Source: Pseudobutyrivibrio ruminis (GTDB lineage Bacteria; Bacillota; Clostridia; Lachnospirales; Lachnospiraceae). Taken from it: DNA of 64,000 nt. The notes below the pieces were generated by a model. That model saw nothing but the letters and a program-made list of their open reading frames with translations, did no database searches and was not told the DNA's origin. The translations under genes were made by a program, and so were the position numbers. How positions within the stretch are numbered: the first letter of the stretch is position 1; the number at the start of each line of letters is the position of its first letter. Of this stretch, positions 15,818 through 29,305 are shown piece by piece. The stretch is taken from positions 34,722 through 98,721 of the forward strand of contig SVER01000009.1 in NCBI GenBank assembly GCA_015057315.1. Reading direction: 5' to 3'.

Positions 15818-17251
15818 CTACTGCATTTCGATAACTCGGCGAACGTAATTGTATATTCTCTCTGTAGAAGCAATTCCAAGGCGCTCCTTTGGAGTATGAA
15901 TATCGTAAAGCTCTGGACCGATTGATACTGCATCAAGTCCTGGTAGCTTAGATGCTAAAAGTCCACACTCTACACCTGCGTGCATTGTCTCAACGATTGC
16001 ATCCTCGCCTGTCATTTCTTTATATAAAGCTACAAGCTCATCTCTGAATGTAGATTCACGCTTGAACTCCCATGCTGGGTACTCACCATGAGTAGATGTC
16101 TTGCAACCAAAGCCCTCTGCAATCATTCTTACCTTGCGCATAAGAGCGGCCTTAGCACTATCTACTGAGCTTCTAAGTGAGAATGAGAACTTAAGCTCGT
16201 CCTCAAGCAAGTTAAGGATACCTAAGTTTAATGAAGTCTCAACTAAGCCCTCAATATCGTGGCTCATTGCCTGAACGCCGTTTGGTAAAGAAAGAATAAG
16301 CTCTACTATCTTTCTTGTATCTGCTGCATTTACGCCATCTACTACCACATTGCCCTCAGACTTGATTTCGATTTTCATATCTGGGTCTGTAACTGCATAT
16401 TCATTCTTGATAGCTGCTGCCTCAGCCTCCATAGCCTTGATAGCATCTGCGTTTGTAACTACCTTTGCTATAGTTGCACGTGGGATGGCATTATCCTTTG
16501 TACCACCTACATAATCTGCAAGGCAAACATCTGCTGTATCAATACCTGCTGCAAGGATTCTGTTTACCATCTGTGTGGCATTAGCTCTACCCTTGATGAT
16601 TTCTGTGCCTGAGTGTCCACCTGTACAATCCTTAACTTCGATTGAAACAAGAGCGCCCTTAACTGATTCCTTCTTAAATGGGTACTCAATATCCATTCTG
16701 CATCCACCGGCACATCCGCTAAGGAAATGTCCTTCTTCCTCAGAATCAAGGTTAAGCATCTTGCGACCCTTAAGCATTGATACATCGATGCCTGCTGCAC
16801 CTTCCATACCAACTTCCTCAGAAACTGTGATGATTACCTCTAAACGTGGGTGCTTAAGTGTATCATCCTCTAGGATTGCAAGTGCCATAGCTACTGCGAT
16901 TCCGTCATCACCGCCAAGTGTTGTGCCCTTAGCAGTAACGAATCCATCAACTACCTCAAGATCAAGACCTTCTGTAAGCATGTCCTTCTTGCAATCTGGC
17001 TCCTGCTCAGCAACCATATCCATGTGGCCCTGAAGGATAAGTGGTGCAGCACCTTCCATTCCCTCAGAAGCTTCCTTAATCATGATTACGTTGTAAAGGT
17101 CATCTGTGTAATATTCAAGATTATGTGCCTTTGCAAAATCTACAAGATATGCACTAATCTTTTCCTCGTGATAACTTGGGTGAGGGATACTACAAATCTC
17201 CTCAAAATAACGAAATACTCTTTCTGGCTGTAAACCTGCTAAAACTGCCAT
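15818..17251 (-). CDS. pepD: Aminoacyl-histidine dipeptidase (M20 family)
   Basis: 477 residues. M20 metallopeptidase of the PepD/carnosinase type: LQGHMDMVAEQ (metal His, Asp), GDDGIAVAMALAIL (bridging Asp), VSEEVGMEGAAG (catalytic Glu-Glu), CTGGHSGTEI in the lid domain and MHAGVECGLLA near the end. Cytoplasmic Zn-dependent cleavage of short peptides, in line with peptide use in a gut or rumen anaerobe. Confidence 0.93.
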   Translation of the reverse strand: MAVLAGLQPERVFRYFEEICSIPHPSYHEEKISAYLVDFAKAHNLEYYTDDLYNVIMIKEASEGMEGAAPLILQGHMDMVAEQEPDCKKDMLTEGLDLEVVDGFVTAKGTTLGGDDGIAVAMALAILEDDTLKHPRLEVIITVSEEVGMEGAAGIDVSMLKGRKMLNLDSEEEGHFLSGCAGGCRMDIEYPFKKESVKGALVSIEVKDCTGGHSGTEIIKGRANATQMVNRILAAGIDTADVCLADYVGGTKDNAIPRATIAKVVTNADAIKAMEAEAAAIKNEYAVTDPDMKIEIKSEGNVVVDGVNAADTRKIVELILSLPNGVQAMSHDIEGLVETSLNLGILNLLEDELKFSFSLRSSVDSAKAALMRKVRMIAEGFGCKTSTHGEYPAWEFKRESTFRDELVALYKEMTGEDAIVETMHAGVECGLLASKLPGLDAVSIGPELYDIHTPKERLGIASTERIYNYVRRVIEMQ

Positions 17252-17283
17252 TTTTAAAATTACTTCCTTTCTATTTCTAACAT

Positions 17284-18543
17284 CTATTCAGAATAGACGC
17301 CGTATTCGCAGCCTATATTATAGGCTTCCATATCATCCACAAGCTCCCATTTCCACTCAGCTTTTTTATTAGCTGTAGTGTCCTTAGTCTTTAAGATTTT
17401 CTTATATAGCTTTATCTCGCCTGTGCCATTGCCACCATTCCACAGATTGTTATGGCGCTTCTCACCGTTTGGTGCCTCGTAATTAATCAGAAGCATATCC
17501 TTCTTATCACAGGTAATTTTCGCTTCAAGCTTGGCAAGCGGTGTCTCCTGGGTGATTTCCCATACTACCTGCTCGCCATCTGTATTGCAATTGAAATCTG
17601 TGCTAGTAAGAGTCCAAAAACGAGAGAAGTTAAACTCGTAAGGCTGACCCTCATACCAAAAAGCGCCAAGGATAACATCGTCAAAGCTATGACCTGTTCT
17701 TACCTTAGGACGGCCGCCTCCAATATCAAATGCACTGTTATCAAGCCACTTACCTGATATTTTACTCTTAATATGTGATGAAGCAAGCCATACCCATGGG
17801 GATGTGAAGTCCTTGCCCCAGTTCTTATCTGCGTAGCCATAGCAGCTATCCGGACTAACTTCATATTCTACACCATCTAGTATAACCGAGCCACTAAATA
17901 ATGTCTTCATGCCCTCTGCATGCCAGAACATTTCAAATGCCTCTATCTCACGTGATGCCCAGCCTGCGCCGTAGCCCACGTTGAAAGCTATCTGCTTTTC
18001 GATGTTAAGGTCCCAAACCATCTTACCTGCCTGGCACATCCACTCTGGATGAGCCTTAGCATCCGCCTCTGTCACCTCTACCTTACCAAGAGTGCGGCTT
18101 TCTGAGCAGAAACAATCCTCTGCACTAATAAGAAATGGCACATCTTCCTTAATATTAACCTTGTTCCAGCCAAAGAAGCGGTGCATCTGCTTAGTGCCTT
18201 TGCCCCAGCAGCCTACCTTCACCATCATGTAAGATGGCTTTACGCCCGATGACTTATTCTCTGGAAGCTGGCCAAACACTGGCTCATCCCCACCAAGCTC
18301 TGGGTTAATTGTGAAAAACTCGATAAAGAAAGCCTTTTCCTCGCCCGTCTGTTTGTTATGACCGGTGAAGCTGTGCCACCACCAATCATACCCCTCACTG
18401 GCAAGAGCACCCTTTAGCATAAAATCATCTCTTGTTATATCCGAATGGTTAAAGCTATGCTCGATAAGCTTGTCCTTCACATCAAGCCCATCAATTTTTT
18501 CAAGTACTGTCTCCCCAATTTGACTAAGTTTCTCTTTTACCAT
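17284..18543 (-). CDS. Tocopherol-cyclase-like family protein
   Basis: 419 residues, no signal peptide. The central block SCYGYADKNWGKDFTSPWVWLASS, with GAFWYEGQPYEFNFSRFW after it, is the hallmark of the tocopherol-cyclase-like family (PF14249), and the protein is rich in Trp as usual. An anaerobic Firmicute makes no tocopherol, so the substrate must be another hydrophobic compound or the protein a lipid-binding barrel. Located 33 bases upstream of pepD, same strand. Confidence 0.75.
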   Translation of the reverse strand: MVKEKLSQIGETVLEKIDGLDVKDKLIEHSFNHSDITRDDFMLKGALASEGYDWWWHSFTGHNKQTGEEKAFFIEFFTINPELGGDEPVFGQLPENKSSGVKPSYMMVKVGCWGKGTKQMHRFFGWNKVNIKEDVPFLISAEDCFCSESRTLGKVEVTEADAKAHPEWMCQAGKMVWDLNIEKQIAFNVGYGAGWASREIEAFEMFWHAEGMKTLFSGSVILDGVEYEVSPDSCYGYADKNWGKDFTSPWVWLASSHIKSKISGKWLDNSAFDIGGGRPKVRTGHSFDDVILGAFWYEGQPYEFNFSRFWTLTSTDFNCNTDGEQVVWEITQETPLAKLEAKITCDKKDMLLINYEAPNGEKRHNNLWNGGNGTGEIKLYKKILKTKDTTANKKAEWKWELVDDMEAYNIGCEYGVYSE

Positions 18544-18623
18544 AATTCTTTCCCCATTTTCTCATAAAAATCTAATATAAATATACCATTATTTATGGGT
18601 AAATTCTATTCTGAAAGTAATAT

Positions 18624-18652
18624 AAAAAAGCCGCTTAATAAAAGCAGCTTTT
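18624..18652 (-). terminator. Terminator after greA
   Basis: Minus-strand hairpin AAAAGCTGCTT/AAGCGGCTTTT with a T-run, directly after the greA stop at 18660. Confidence 0.75.
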
Positions 18653-18659
18653 GTAATCT

Positions 18660-19163
18660 TTAATATCTTTTTATCTGGTCATCCTCATCTGTTGTTGATT
18701 TATCAATCAACCTAATCTCAACTTCATAGGAATAATCATCGTTTACTTTTACCATGACTCTATCGCCTACATGTTTGCCACGTATTGCAGCTCCCAGTGG
18801 TGATTCTATGGAAATTAGCCCTTTAAGTGAGTTTCCACGAATGCTTGTTACAAGCTTGTAGGTTTCCTCGCAATCGTCCTCTGGGATGTAGATTGTAACT
18901 GTGTTATTGATTCCTACTTCGTCATCGGCACTGCTATCATCTACTACCTCTGCAAACTTTAGCATCTTCTCTAAATAGCGGATACGGCTATCATTCATGT
19001 TTTTGGCACGCTTTGCCTCATGGTACTCGAAGTTCTCGGACAAATCTCCTTGCGCTCTGGTCTCCTTAACTTCCTCTAGAAGCTTTGGACGAAGCACCAG
19101 CTTACGCTCATCTATCTCTGCCTGAATCTTTTCTATATCACCCTTTGTAAGTCTCTCTCCCAT
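18660..19163 (-). CDS. greA: Transcription elongation factor GreA/GreB family
   Basis: 167 residues from ATG 19163, 8 bases behind GGAGG; the upstream in-frame ATG at 19178 overlaps that site. N-terminal coiled coil (LTKGDIEKIQAEIDERKLVLRP... ARAQGDLSENFEYHEAKRAK has the acidic tip DLSEN) and C-terminal FKBP-like domain (SPLGAAIRGKHVGDRVMV). Rescues backtracked RNA polymerase. It differs from textbook GreA in the slightly longer acidic end. Confidence 0.92.
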   Translation of the reverse strand: MGERLTKGDIEKIQAEIDERKLVLRPKLLEEVKETRAQGDLSENFEYHEAKRAKNMNDSRIRYLEKMLKFAEVVDDSSADDEVGINNTVTIYIPEDDCEETYKLVTSIRGNSLKGLISIESPLGAAIRGKHVGDRVMVKVNDDYSYEVEIRLIDKSTTDEDDQIKRY

Positions 19164-19184
19164 TTGTGTTACCTCCATTTACAA

Positions 19185-19652
19185 CTATTCTACTACAACT
19201 TGAGTTTTTCCCTTAGCCCAATCTGTTATTGGTCTTGCATCAGGTGCAAATAAATCTGCTGGGATATCCTGTGGGTCAAAAAATCTATGTTCAAGCACCT
19301 CGGAATCCTCATCTGAGATAGTTCCCGTGTACTTATTTGTCTTAAAAATCACTGCAAGTGAATAGACAACATCCTGGTTTGGATATGTAATCATCCTATC
19401 ATCACCTGAATACAGGCCAAACAACTGAAGCTCCTTAACTTCTATACCAACCTCTTCCCTAAGCTCTCTTGCTGCAGCTTCCTTATAAGTCTCCCCAAGC
19501 TCTAATGCTCCACCTGGTACACACCACTGACCATTATCGCTTCGCTTTTGCAATAGCACCTGGCCCTTTTCATTTTCCACCAGCACACCACAGCCTACAG
19601 TCATTATGGTATCGTGGCCTATCACTTTTCTCAAATCGCCTATATAGTTCAT
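19185..19652 (-). CDS. Nudix hydrolase
   Basis: 155 residues with a complete Nudix box GGALELGETYKEAAARELREEVGI (G-x5-E-x7-REUxEExGU; residues about 47-69). Flanking WCVPGG and a typical beta-grasp context point to a nucleotide-diphosphate hydrolase (MutT/ADP-ribose type); substrate not predictable. It is 22 bases upstream of greA, probably cotranscribed. Confidence 0.9.
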   Translation of the reverse strand: MNYIGDLRKVIGHDTIMTVGCGVLVENEKGQVLLQKRSDNGQWCVPGGALELGETYKEAAARELREEVGIEVKELQLFGLYSGDDRMITYPNQDVVYSLAVIFKTNKYTGTISDEDSEVLEHRFFDPQDIPADLFAPDARPITDWAKGKTQVVVE

Positions 19653-19731
19653 GTTTATGCCCTCTTTAACTTTTGTACTATTCTTGACAACCTAAAATTA
19701 ATTCTAATGGTTTTACTCCTCTTTTTAAAGT

Positions 19732-19760
19732 ACAAAATAAGGCGCCGCAAACGCGGCGCC
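19732..19760 (-). terminator. Terminator of the ATP synthase operon
   Basis: Perfect GC-rich stem GGCGCCGC-GTTT-GCGGCGCC followed by TTATTTTG on the minus strand, 34 bases after the last gene of the operon. Confidence 0.85.
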
Positions 19761-19793
19761 ATGATTATACACTCCCAGCCATGCCAGGATTCT

Positions 19794-20024
19794 TTATTCT
19801 GTTGGCTTCTTGGCGGCAGCACCATGTCGTTGCTGATACACCATAGTCAGCATATCCTGCTGATATTTGTCATCGTTGCTGAGGACCTTGAGTTTGTCTT
19901 TGACCTCATTCTTTCGGGCACGTAAGGTCTCAAGCTCTTTCATGAGCTGTGCTTCCTCATCCTCATACCTTTTCAATTGAATCTTTAAATCTTCAATATC
20001 ACGTTTTGTATCAGCATCAATCAT
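19794..20024 (-). CDS. Short coiled-coil protein at the end of the ATP synthase operon
   Basis: 76 residues from ATG 20024 (GGAGG 7 bases upstream). Nearly the whole chain is a charged coiled coil with heptads (IEDLKIQLKRYEDEEAQLMKELETLRARKNEVKDKL), ending in a basic tail (RHGAAAKKPTE). I do not recognise a family. It is 45 bases after atpC and before the operon terminator, so it is cotranscribed. A link with the ATP synthase is possible but not shown. Confidence 0.65.
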   Translation of the reverse strand: MIDADTKRDIEDLKIQLKRYEDEEAQLMKELETLRARKNEVKDKLKVLSNDDKYQQDMLTMVYQQRHGAAAKKPTE

Positions 20025-20069
20025 AGTGTTACCTCCCCGCCACACGTAAGGCTAATTTCAGGAGAAGCC

Positions 20070-20477
20070 TTATCGTGTTTGATGAATCTCTTGTCTAACC
20101 AGCGCTTTTTTTAACGCAACTTCCGCTCTTAGCACATCAAGACCTACTTCCTTCTGTGCTAAACGATTCTTAGCTCTTTCTTCAGCCTTTTTAGCTCGCT
20201 CTACATCTATCTCGTCTGGCCACTCAGCAATCTCGGCAAGCAATGTCACCTTATCTGGGAGGATCTCAGCGAGGCCCGCATGTATAGCTGCTTTCTTCAC
20301 ACCATCAGCCTCTGTAATAGTACAGATACCTGGCGCGATTACTGTGGTGAGTGGTATATGTTTTGGCAGAACGCCAATCTCACCACAGGCAGTATTAAAT
20401 TCAACCATTGTAGCTTCTCCCTCGTAAAAGCTACGCTCTGGCGTGATGATTGATACCTTAAAGGTGTTATCTGCCAT
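20070..20477 (-). CDS. atpC: ATP synthase epsilon subunit
   Basis: 135 residues: N-terminal beta-sandwich (FKVSIITPERSFYEGEATMVEFNTACGEIGVLPKHIPL) and C-terminal helical hairpin (ERAKKAEERAKNRLAQ...). Central-stalk subunit linking F1 to the c-ring and controlling ATPase activity. Last standard gene of the atp order. Confidence 0.96.
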   Translation of the reverse strand: MADNTFKVSIITPERSFYEGEATMVEFNTACGEIGVLPKHIPLTTVIAPGICTITEADGVKKAAIHAGLAEILPDKVTLLAEIAEWPDEIDVERAKKAEERAKNRLAQKEVGLDVLRAEVALKKALVRQEIHQTR

Positions 20478-20489
20478 TTACGCCACCTC

Positions 20490-22779
<2,290 letters not shown>

Positions 22780-22794
22780 AACAGATCACCCTCC

Positions 22795-24850
<2,056 letters not shown>

Positions 24851-24863
<13 letters not shown>

Positions 24864-25366
24864 GTGCTTTCACCCATTTCCTTAAGAGTTTGCTCTACTA
24901 AGGTGTTCTGAATAGTTGTGTCGATGTTAGCAGCTACAACCTTGCTAGCCATAACAGCTGCAACTGATATCATTTCCTGCTTAACCTCATCAGCAACCTT
25001 CTTCTTCTCAAGCTCAGCCTCCTCGTTTGCACGAGCGATAATAGCTGCTGCCTCTTCCTTAGCGTCGCTAATAATTTTGGTTTCATTCTTCAAGGCCTTT
25101 TGTCTTGCTTCAGCCAGGATAGCATCTCTTTCTTTGTTGATATCCTTAAGCTTTGCCTCGTACTCGAGCCTTAGCTTTTCTGCCTCTTCCTTATCTTTCT
25201 TAGCATCTGCGATGTCCCTTGCAATGCCATCCTTTCTATCCTGCAAAAGCTTTCTTGCTGGATTGAAAAGCTTGTTTGACATTATAAGGAATAGGAAGAA
25301 TACTGCTATGGCTAAAAGTACTACGTCGTTCACCAACTGAACGTCTAAGTCAAATAGTCTTTCCAA
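24851..25366 (-). CDS. atpF: ATP synthase b subunit
   Basis: 171 residues: one N-terminal membrane helix (VVLLAIAVFFLFLIMSNKLF) and a long charged coiled coil (DRKDGIARDIADAKKDKEEAEKLRLEYEAKL...). Peripheral stalk. Confidence 0.96.
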
Positions 25367-25405
25367 CTTTTAGCCCCTCCTTTTTCTATTTCTTCCTGAT
25401 AATGA

Positions 25406-25699
<294 letters not shown>

Positions 25700-25706
25700 T
25701 CAGCTG

Positions 25707-26435
25707 TTAGCTGTCTCCATAACTTTGAGCGATGTATGTCATTGTCAACATACAGAATACATAGGTCTGGATTGCACCAGAGAAAATATCAAAGTACACA
25801 TGAAGTGCTGCAGGCCATACCAGGGCGAACTTGCCTAGCAATCCATACACAAGACCCATAATGATAGTTCCTGAAAGAACGTTTGCAAACAAACGTAGTG
25901 ACATAGAAATTGGTACCGCAATGTCGGAAATGACATTGATAGGCATCCAAATTGGCAACCATGGTGGCAATGGAGAACACTTGTCAATCCAAATGTCCTT
26001 TGCACTCTGATGCCTAATCTTTACTACATGGATGCAAACAAAGGTAATTAATGCAAGCGCAAGTGTTGTACCGTAATCGGCTGTTGGTGGTCTTAGTCCA
26101 ACCAAACCAGATAAGTTAGATACCAAGATGAAACAGAATATCGTACAAATCCAGTTTGCAAACACTGGTGCGTGCTTACCCATACTGCCTTCCACCATTC
26201 CATCTAAAAGCGAAACAATCAGCTCCAAGATGCTTTGGAAGGTATCAGGAACTTCAGTGGCATGCTTTAGCTTATGGTTGGCTATTAAAGAAAAAATAAC
26301 CAGCGAAAGCCAAACGATTAGGATACAGACATGAGATGTGGTAATCCAAACTTCCTGTCCAAATACTTCGTACTTGTACAGACCCTTAATCATGTCCACA
26401 GTATCGCTCGAGGCCAGTAAAATTCCTTCTGTCAC
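25707..26435 (-). CDS. atpB: ATP synthase a subunit
   Basis: 242 residues, several membrane helices. The conserved helix LRLFANVLSGTIIMGLVY holds the essential Arg; the C-terminal PAALHVYFDIFSGAIQTYVFCMLTMTYI is also typical. Start is GTG at 26435 (AAGGAGGTGAAAGT upstream), overlapping the atpI-like stop (GTGA). Stator channel for ions. Confidence 0.95.
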   Translation of the reverse strand: MTEGILLASSDTVDMIKGLYKYEVFGQEVWITTSHVCILIVWLSLVIFSLIANHKLKHATEVPDTFQSILELIVSLLDGMVEGSMGKHAPVFANWICTIFCFILVSNLSGLVGLRPPTADYGTTLALALITFVCIHVVKIRHQSAKDIWIDKCSPLPPWLPIWMPINVISDIAVPISMSLRLFANVLSGTIIMGLVYGLLGKFALVWPAALHVYFDIFSGAIQTYVFCMLTMTYIAQSYGDS

Positions 26436-26878
26436 ACTTTCACCTCCTTCGTATTTAGTTCGTTGTTAATCCCCTCGGCTGTATTTAAATTGTTATTACC
26501 GAGAATTCTATTTAGCAAAGGCTGCGCATAAGCACTAACCTTGAGCCCTAAAATACCGATGAGTGCTGTAAACATGTTGCCAAGCTTAAACACCATCATA
26601 AGAATCATCACTGCACATACAATCAAATATCTCATCACCGATTTGAATGAAAGGTACTTTTCATGCCCTTCACCAATTCGTACTGATTCTTCGATTATCA
26701 TGGCTATATGAATCGCCATAAATATTGCACAGCCGATTCCAAACACTAAACCTGTGGTATACCTGATTTTGTCCTTTACAAACCACACTCCCACAAGCTC
26801 TACTAATCCGCCGAATATAAGTATTCCTAAAACCAAGCCTGGCAAAGCTTGATTTAGTCTTTTCATCCAATTAATCAT
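26432..26878 (-). CDS. ATP synthase subunit I-like membrane protein
   Basis: 148 residues, four predicted membrane helices (LPGLVLGILIFGGLVELVGVWF; YTTGLVFGIGCAIFMAIHIAMII; YLIVCAVMILMMVFKLG; MFTALIGILGLKVSAY). Position before atpB and size fit AtpI/ATP-synthase-I proteins, which help c-ring assembly. Overlaps both neighbours. Confidence 0.75.
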   Translation of the reverse strand: MINWMKRLNQALPGLVLGILIFGGLVELVGVWFVKDKIRYTTGLVFGIGCAIFMAIHIAMIIEESVRIGEGHEKYLSFKSVMRYLIVCAVMILMMVFKLGNMFTALIGILGLKVSAYAQPLLNRILGNNNLNTAEGINNELNTKEVKV

Positions 26879-27119
26879 GCTTTTCCTTCGACTCGAATCG
26901 TTTTAAATATCCTCTTAGGTAACGGTACGCCCCATTACATGCTGCTACTACACCTATAAGGATTCCCCCTATAGTGAACCCCTTTGAACCAAAGTGATTA
27001 GTTAGCAAAACACCTATTACCGTACATAAGAGAATAGGTACTATTACATTTATTCCTAGCTGAAGCACCATTACCAGTGCGCTTGCTACATCCTTACTTG
27101 CCTTTTTCTTGTCCCTCAC
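26871..27119 (-). CDS. AtpZ/AtpI-like small membrane protein
   Basis: 82 residues, two membrane helices (LGINVIVPILLCTVIGVLL; FTIGGILIGVVAACNGAYRYL) and a basic C-terminus. It has the N-ATPase/AtpZ-type pattern (GxxxxxPxxxGxxxG-like spacing in helix 2) and lies first in the atp gene series. Role in assembly or Mg2+ supply is inferred. Confidence 0.75.
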   Translation of the reverse strand: MRDKKKASKDVASALVMVLQLGINVIVPILLCTVIGVLLTNHFGSKGFTIGGILIGVVAACNGAYRYLRGYLKRFESKEKHD

Positions 27120-27148
27120 TGCTTGCTCCTATCTGGTAAGTTTTAATG

Positions 27149-27634
27149 TTATAGAGTAAATGATATTTCTCTACCAGTATGTTGATATTGATAAAACTCT
27201 ACCCCAGCTGCTCTTAGCATACGCTTTGAAGCGATAACTGATGGTGTGTTCTCATATTTATCACTATCGTAGATGATAGTTTTGATGCCTGACTGAATGA
27301 TAGCCTTGGCACATTCATTACATGGAAAAAGTGACACATACAGCTTTGAGCCTTCCAATGAACCACCTCTATAATTGAGGATTGCATTTAACTCGCTGTG
27401 TGTTGTATAGAAATATTTATTCTCCAGAGGGTCTCCTACTCTTGCCCAAGGAAACTCATCATCTGAACAACCATTTGGAAAACCATTGTAGCCCATGGAT
27501 AAAATCTTGTTATCCTGGCTAACAATACAAGCTCCAACCTGTGTGTTTGGGTCTTTAGATCTCATACCCGATAATACTGCTACGCCCATAAAGTATTCAT
27601 CCCAGCTAATGTAATCAAGTCTCTTGTCACTCAT
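27149..27634 (-). CDS. Deoxycytidylate (dCMP) deaminase
   Basis: 161 residues from ATG 27634 (GGAGG upstream; a longer in-frame start at 27649 lacks spacing). Zinc site: THSELNAILNY (His, Glu) and SLFPCNECAKAIIQSG (PCxxC). NTQVGACIVSQDNKILSMGYNGFPNGCSDDEFPW is typical of dCMP deaminases, which make dUMP for thymidylate synthesis. In the operon upstream of the ATP synthase. Confidence 0.92.
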   Translation of the reverse strand: MSDKRLDYISWDEYFMGVAVLSGMRSKDPNTQVGACIVSQDNKILSMGYNGFPNGCSDDEFPWARVGDPLENKYFYTTHSELNAILNYRGGSLEGSKLYVSLFPCNECAKAIIQSGIKTIIYDSDKYENTPSVIASKRMLRAAGVEFYQYQHTGREISFTL

Positions 27635-27661
27635 GGTCTTGTCCTCCAATACGTATATAAT

Positions 27662-28114
27662 TTATGCCGAAAGTACCCTCATTAACTTCTCTATTGATGC
27701 CTTTAAGACCTCGTAGCACAGACCGTATGTCTGTACCGAACCACCATAAGGGTCCATGACCTCCAGCTCGTCCCCCACAAGCTCATTTAGAAGTCTCACA
27801 TTCTCCTCGGTGGCATTTGCATATTCATTTAATATCTTTTGCCTCTGGCTTTCCTCCATTGTTATAACCAGGGTGTTTTCGGAAAAATCCGAATCCATCA
27901 ACTGCTTTGAGGAATAATCCGTCAACGTAATGCCATTACTGATAAGTACTGCTTCCGCCTTTTGATTTAGCGGCTCTGGAAACTGAACTATCAAGCCTCT
28001 GGCCTCACATATAATAGGCCTTGAGTGCTCAGTGGCGTGGAATATGGCTGTTGCCATAGGCGCCCTTGCAGTTCCGCTTCCGGAAGCAAATATCACTCTA
28101 TTAATTTTTTCCAT
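27662..28114 (-). CDS. Low-molecular-weight protein-tyrosine-phosphatase-like protein without catalytic Cys
   Basis: 150 residues, LMW-PTP fold: the P-loop at the N-terminus reads IFASGSGTARAPMAT where the family has C-x5-R-S; Ser11 replaces the nucleophilic Cys, Arg17 is kept, the next Ser is Ala18. The general-acid motif DPYGG is present near residue 120. The codon at 11 is TCC. Normal enzymes of this kind (YwlE type) sit next to ywlC. Probably a phospho-binding or structural relic rather than a phosphatase. Confidence 0.8.
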   Translation of the reverse strand: MEKINRVIFASGSGTARAPMATAIFHATEHSRPIICEARGLIVQFPEPLNQKAEAVLISNGITLTDYSSKQLMDSDFSENTLVITMEESQRQKILNEYANATEENVRLLNELVGDELEVMDPYGGSVQTYGLCYEVLKASIEKLMRVLSA

Positions 28115-28142
28115 TCCATTATCTCCTGACTGCGGGCTATGA

Positions 28143-29204
28143 CTATACTTCTATTGTCTTTTGACCTGCCGCCTTAAGCAATCTGTTCATAATCGCCTGC
28201 CCCATCTTAGGTGTTGCAAAGCTTTCTGAATAGATAACATCTACACCAATTTCATCAAACTGACGAAGGATATCGTATAGATTGTGAGCTATAGTTCCCT
28301 CATCTGCTCTGTCTCCAATAATTAGCACCTGGCCATCTTTGTATCTGTCCGCTGATTCAGATGTGGCTATAATGCCTACCCTTTGACCTTTATCAAGTGC
28401 CTCTTTTGTCATTTGGTTGATTGTGGCTACAACAATATCCTCTTCCCCTGAGATTATTGTTAAATCGCCCTTTGGTGCATAGTGCTTATATCTCATGCCA
28501 GGCGCCTTTGGCCTAGCACCTGATGTGGTACCCTTGTCATTATATACAATGCCTGGGTCCATTCTGACTTCTCCTACCACTTCACGCAGCATATCCATAT
28601 TGATATATCCCGGGCGTAGGATTGTCACCACATCCTCTGTCAAATCTACTATTGTAGATTCAAGACCTATATCTACTGAACCGCCATCAAGTATGGCTTC
28701 TATCTTGCCAGATAAATCCTCATATACATGGCTTGCCTTTGTAGGGCTTGGTCTGCCTGATGTATTAGCACTAGGGGCTGCAATCATGCATCCGCTTTCT
28801 TCTATAAGAGCTAGTGCCACCGGGTTATTAGGCATTCTAACAGCCACTGTATCAAGGCCTCCTGTGGTTTCGTAAGGGATTACTTCGTTCTTATTAACCA
28901 CCATTGTAAGTGGACCTGGCCAAAATGCATCTGCAAGCTTCTTGGCATTGTCTGGCAAATCCTTTGAAATATCTTCTAACTGTGAAAACTTTGCAATATG
29001 CACAATAAGTGGGTTGTCCGATGGACGTCCCTTAGCCGCATATATCTTTTTTGATGCTTCTTTATCTGTGGCGTCTCCACCTAATCCATATACTGTCTCA
29101 GTTGGAAAGGCTACAAGCCCGCCGTTTCTTAGTATCTCTGATGCCTCTTTGATGTAATCCATGTTCATAGGCTCAGTCGATACATCCATAATCCTAGTAA
29201 TCAT
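28143..29204 (-). CDS. ywlC: Threonylcarbamoyl-AMP synthase (Sua5/YwlC)
   Basis: 353 residues: YrdC domain (LRNGGLVAFPTETVYGLGGDAT, KGRPSDNPLIVHI, GCMIAAPSANTSGRPSPT, STIVDLTEDVVTILRPG) plus C-terminal Sua5 domain (SGARPKAPGMRYKHYAP...). Makes the threonylcarbamoyl group for tRNA t6A37. The ATG at 29204 has no ribosome site and lies one base after the predicted transcription start (see promoter), so it may be read from a leaderless message; a TTG six bases earlier and later ATGs are alternatives. Confidence 0.93.
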   Translation of the reverse strand: MITRIMDVSTEPMNMDYIKEASEILRNGGLVAFPTETVYGLGGDATDKEASKKIYAAKGRPSDNPLIVHIAKFSQLEDISKDLPDNAKKLADAFWPGPLTMVVNKNEVIPYETTGGLDTVAVRMPNNPVALALIEESGCMIAAPSANTSGRPSPTKASHVYEDLSGKIEAILDGGSVDIGLESTIVDLTEDVVTILRPGYINMDMLREVVGEVRMDPGIVYNDKGTTSGARPKAPGMRYKHYAPKGDLTIISGEEDIVVATINQMTKEALDKGQRVGIIATSESADRYKDGQVLIIGDRADEGTIAHNLYDILRQFDEIGVDVIYSESFATPKMGQAIMNRLLKAAGQKTIEV

Positions 29205-29217
29205 ACTCAAAATTATA
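29205..29217 (-). promoter_or_regulatory. Extended -10 promoter directly in front of ywlC
   Basis: Minus strand TGTTATAAT: -10 TATAAT at 29217-29212 with the TGn extension. Only 7 bases separate it from the ATG at 29204, which puts +1 at the ATG or one base before it. No clear -35. It would drive the ywlC-PTP-dCMP deaminase-atp gene string. Confidence 0.55.
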
Positions 29218-29305
29218 ACACTTTTGCTTTATAACACAAACCCTTTAAACCGTCTCAGAACCTAACAAACAGTGATTTTTCTGTGTTTTAGGTGGGATTA
29301 CAAAT

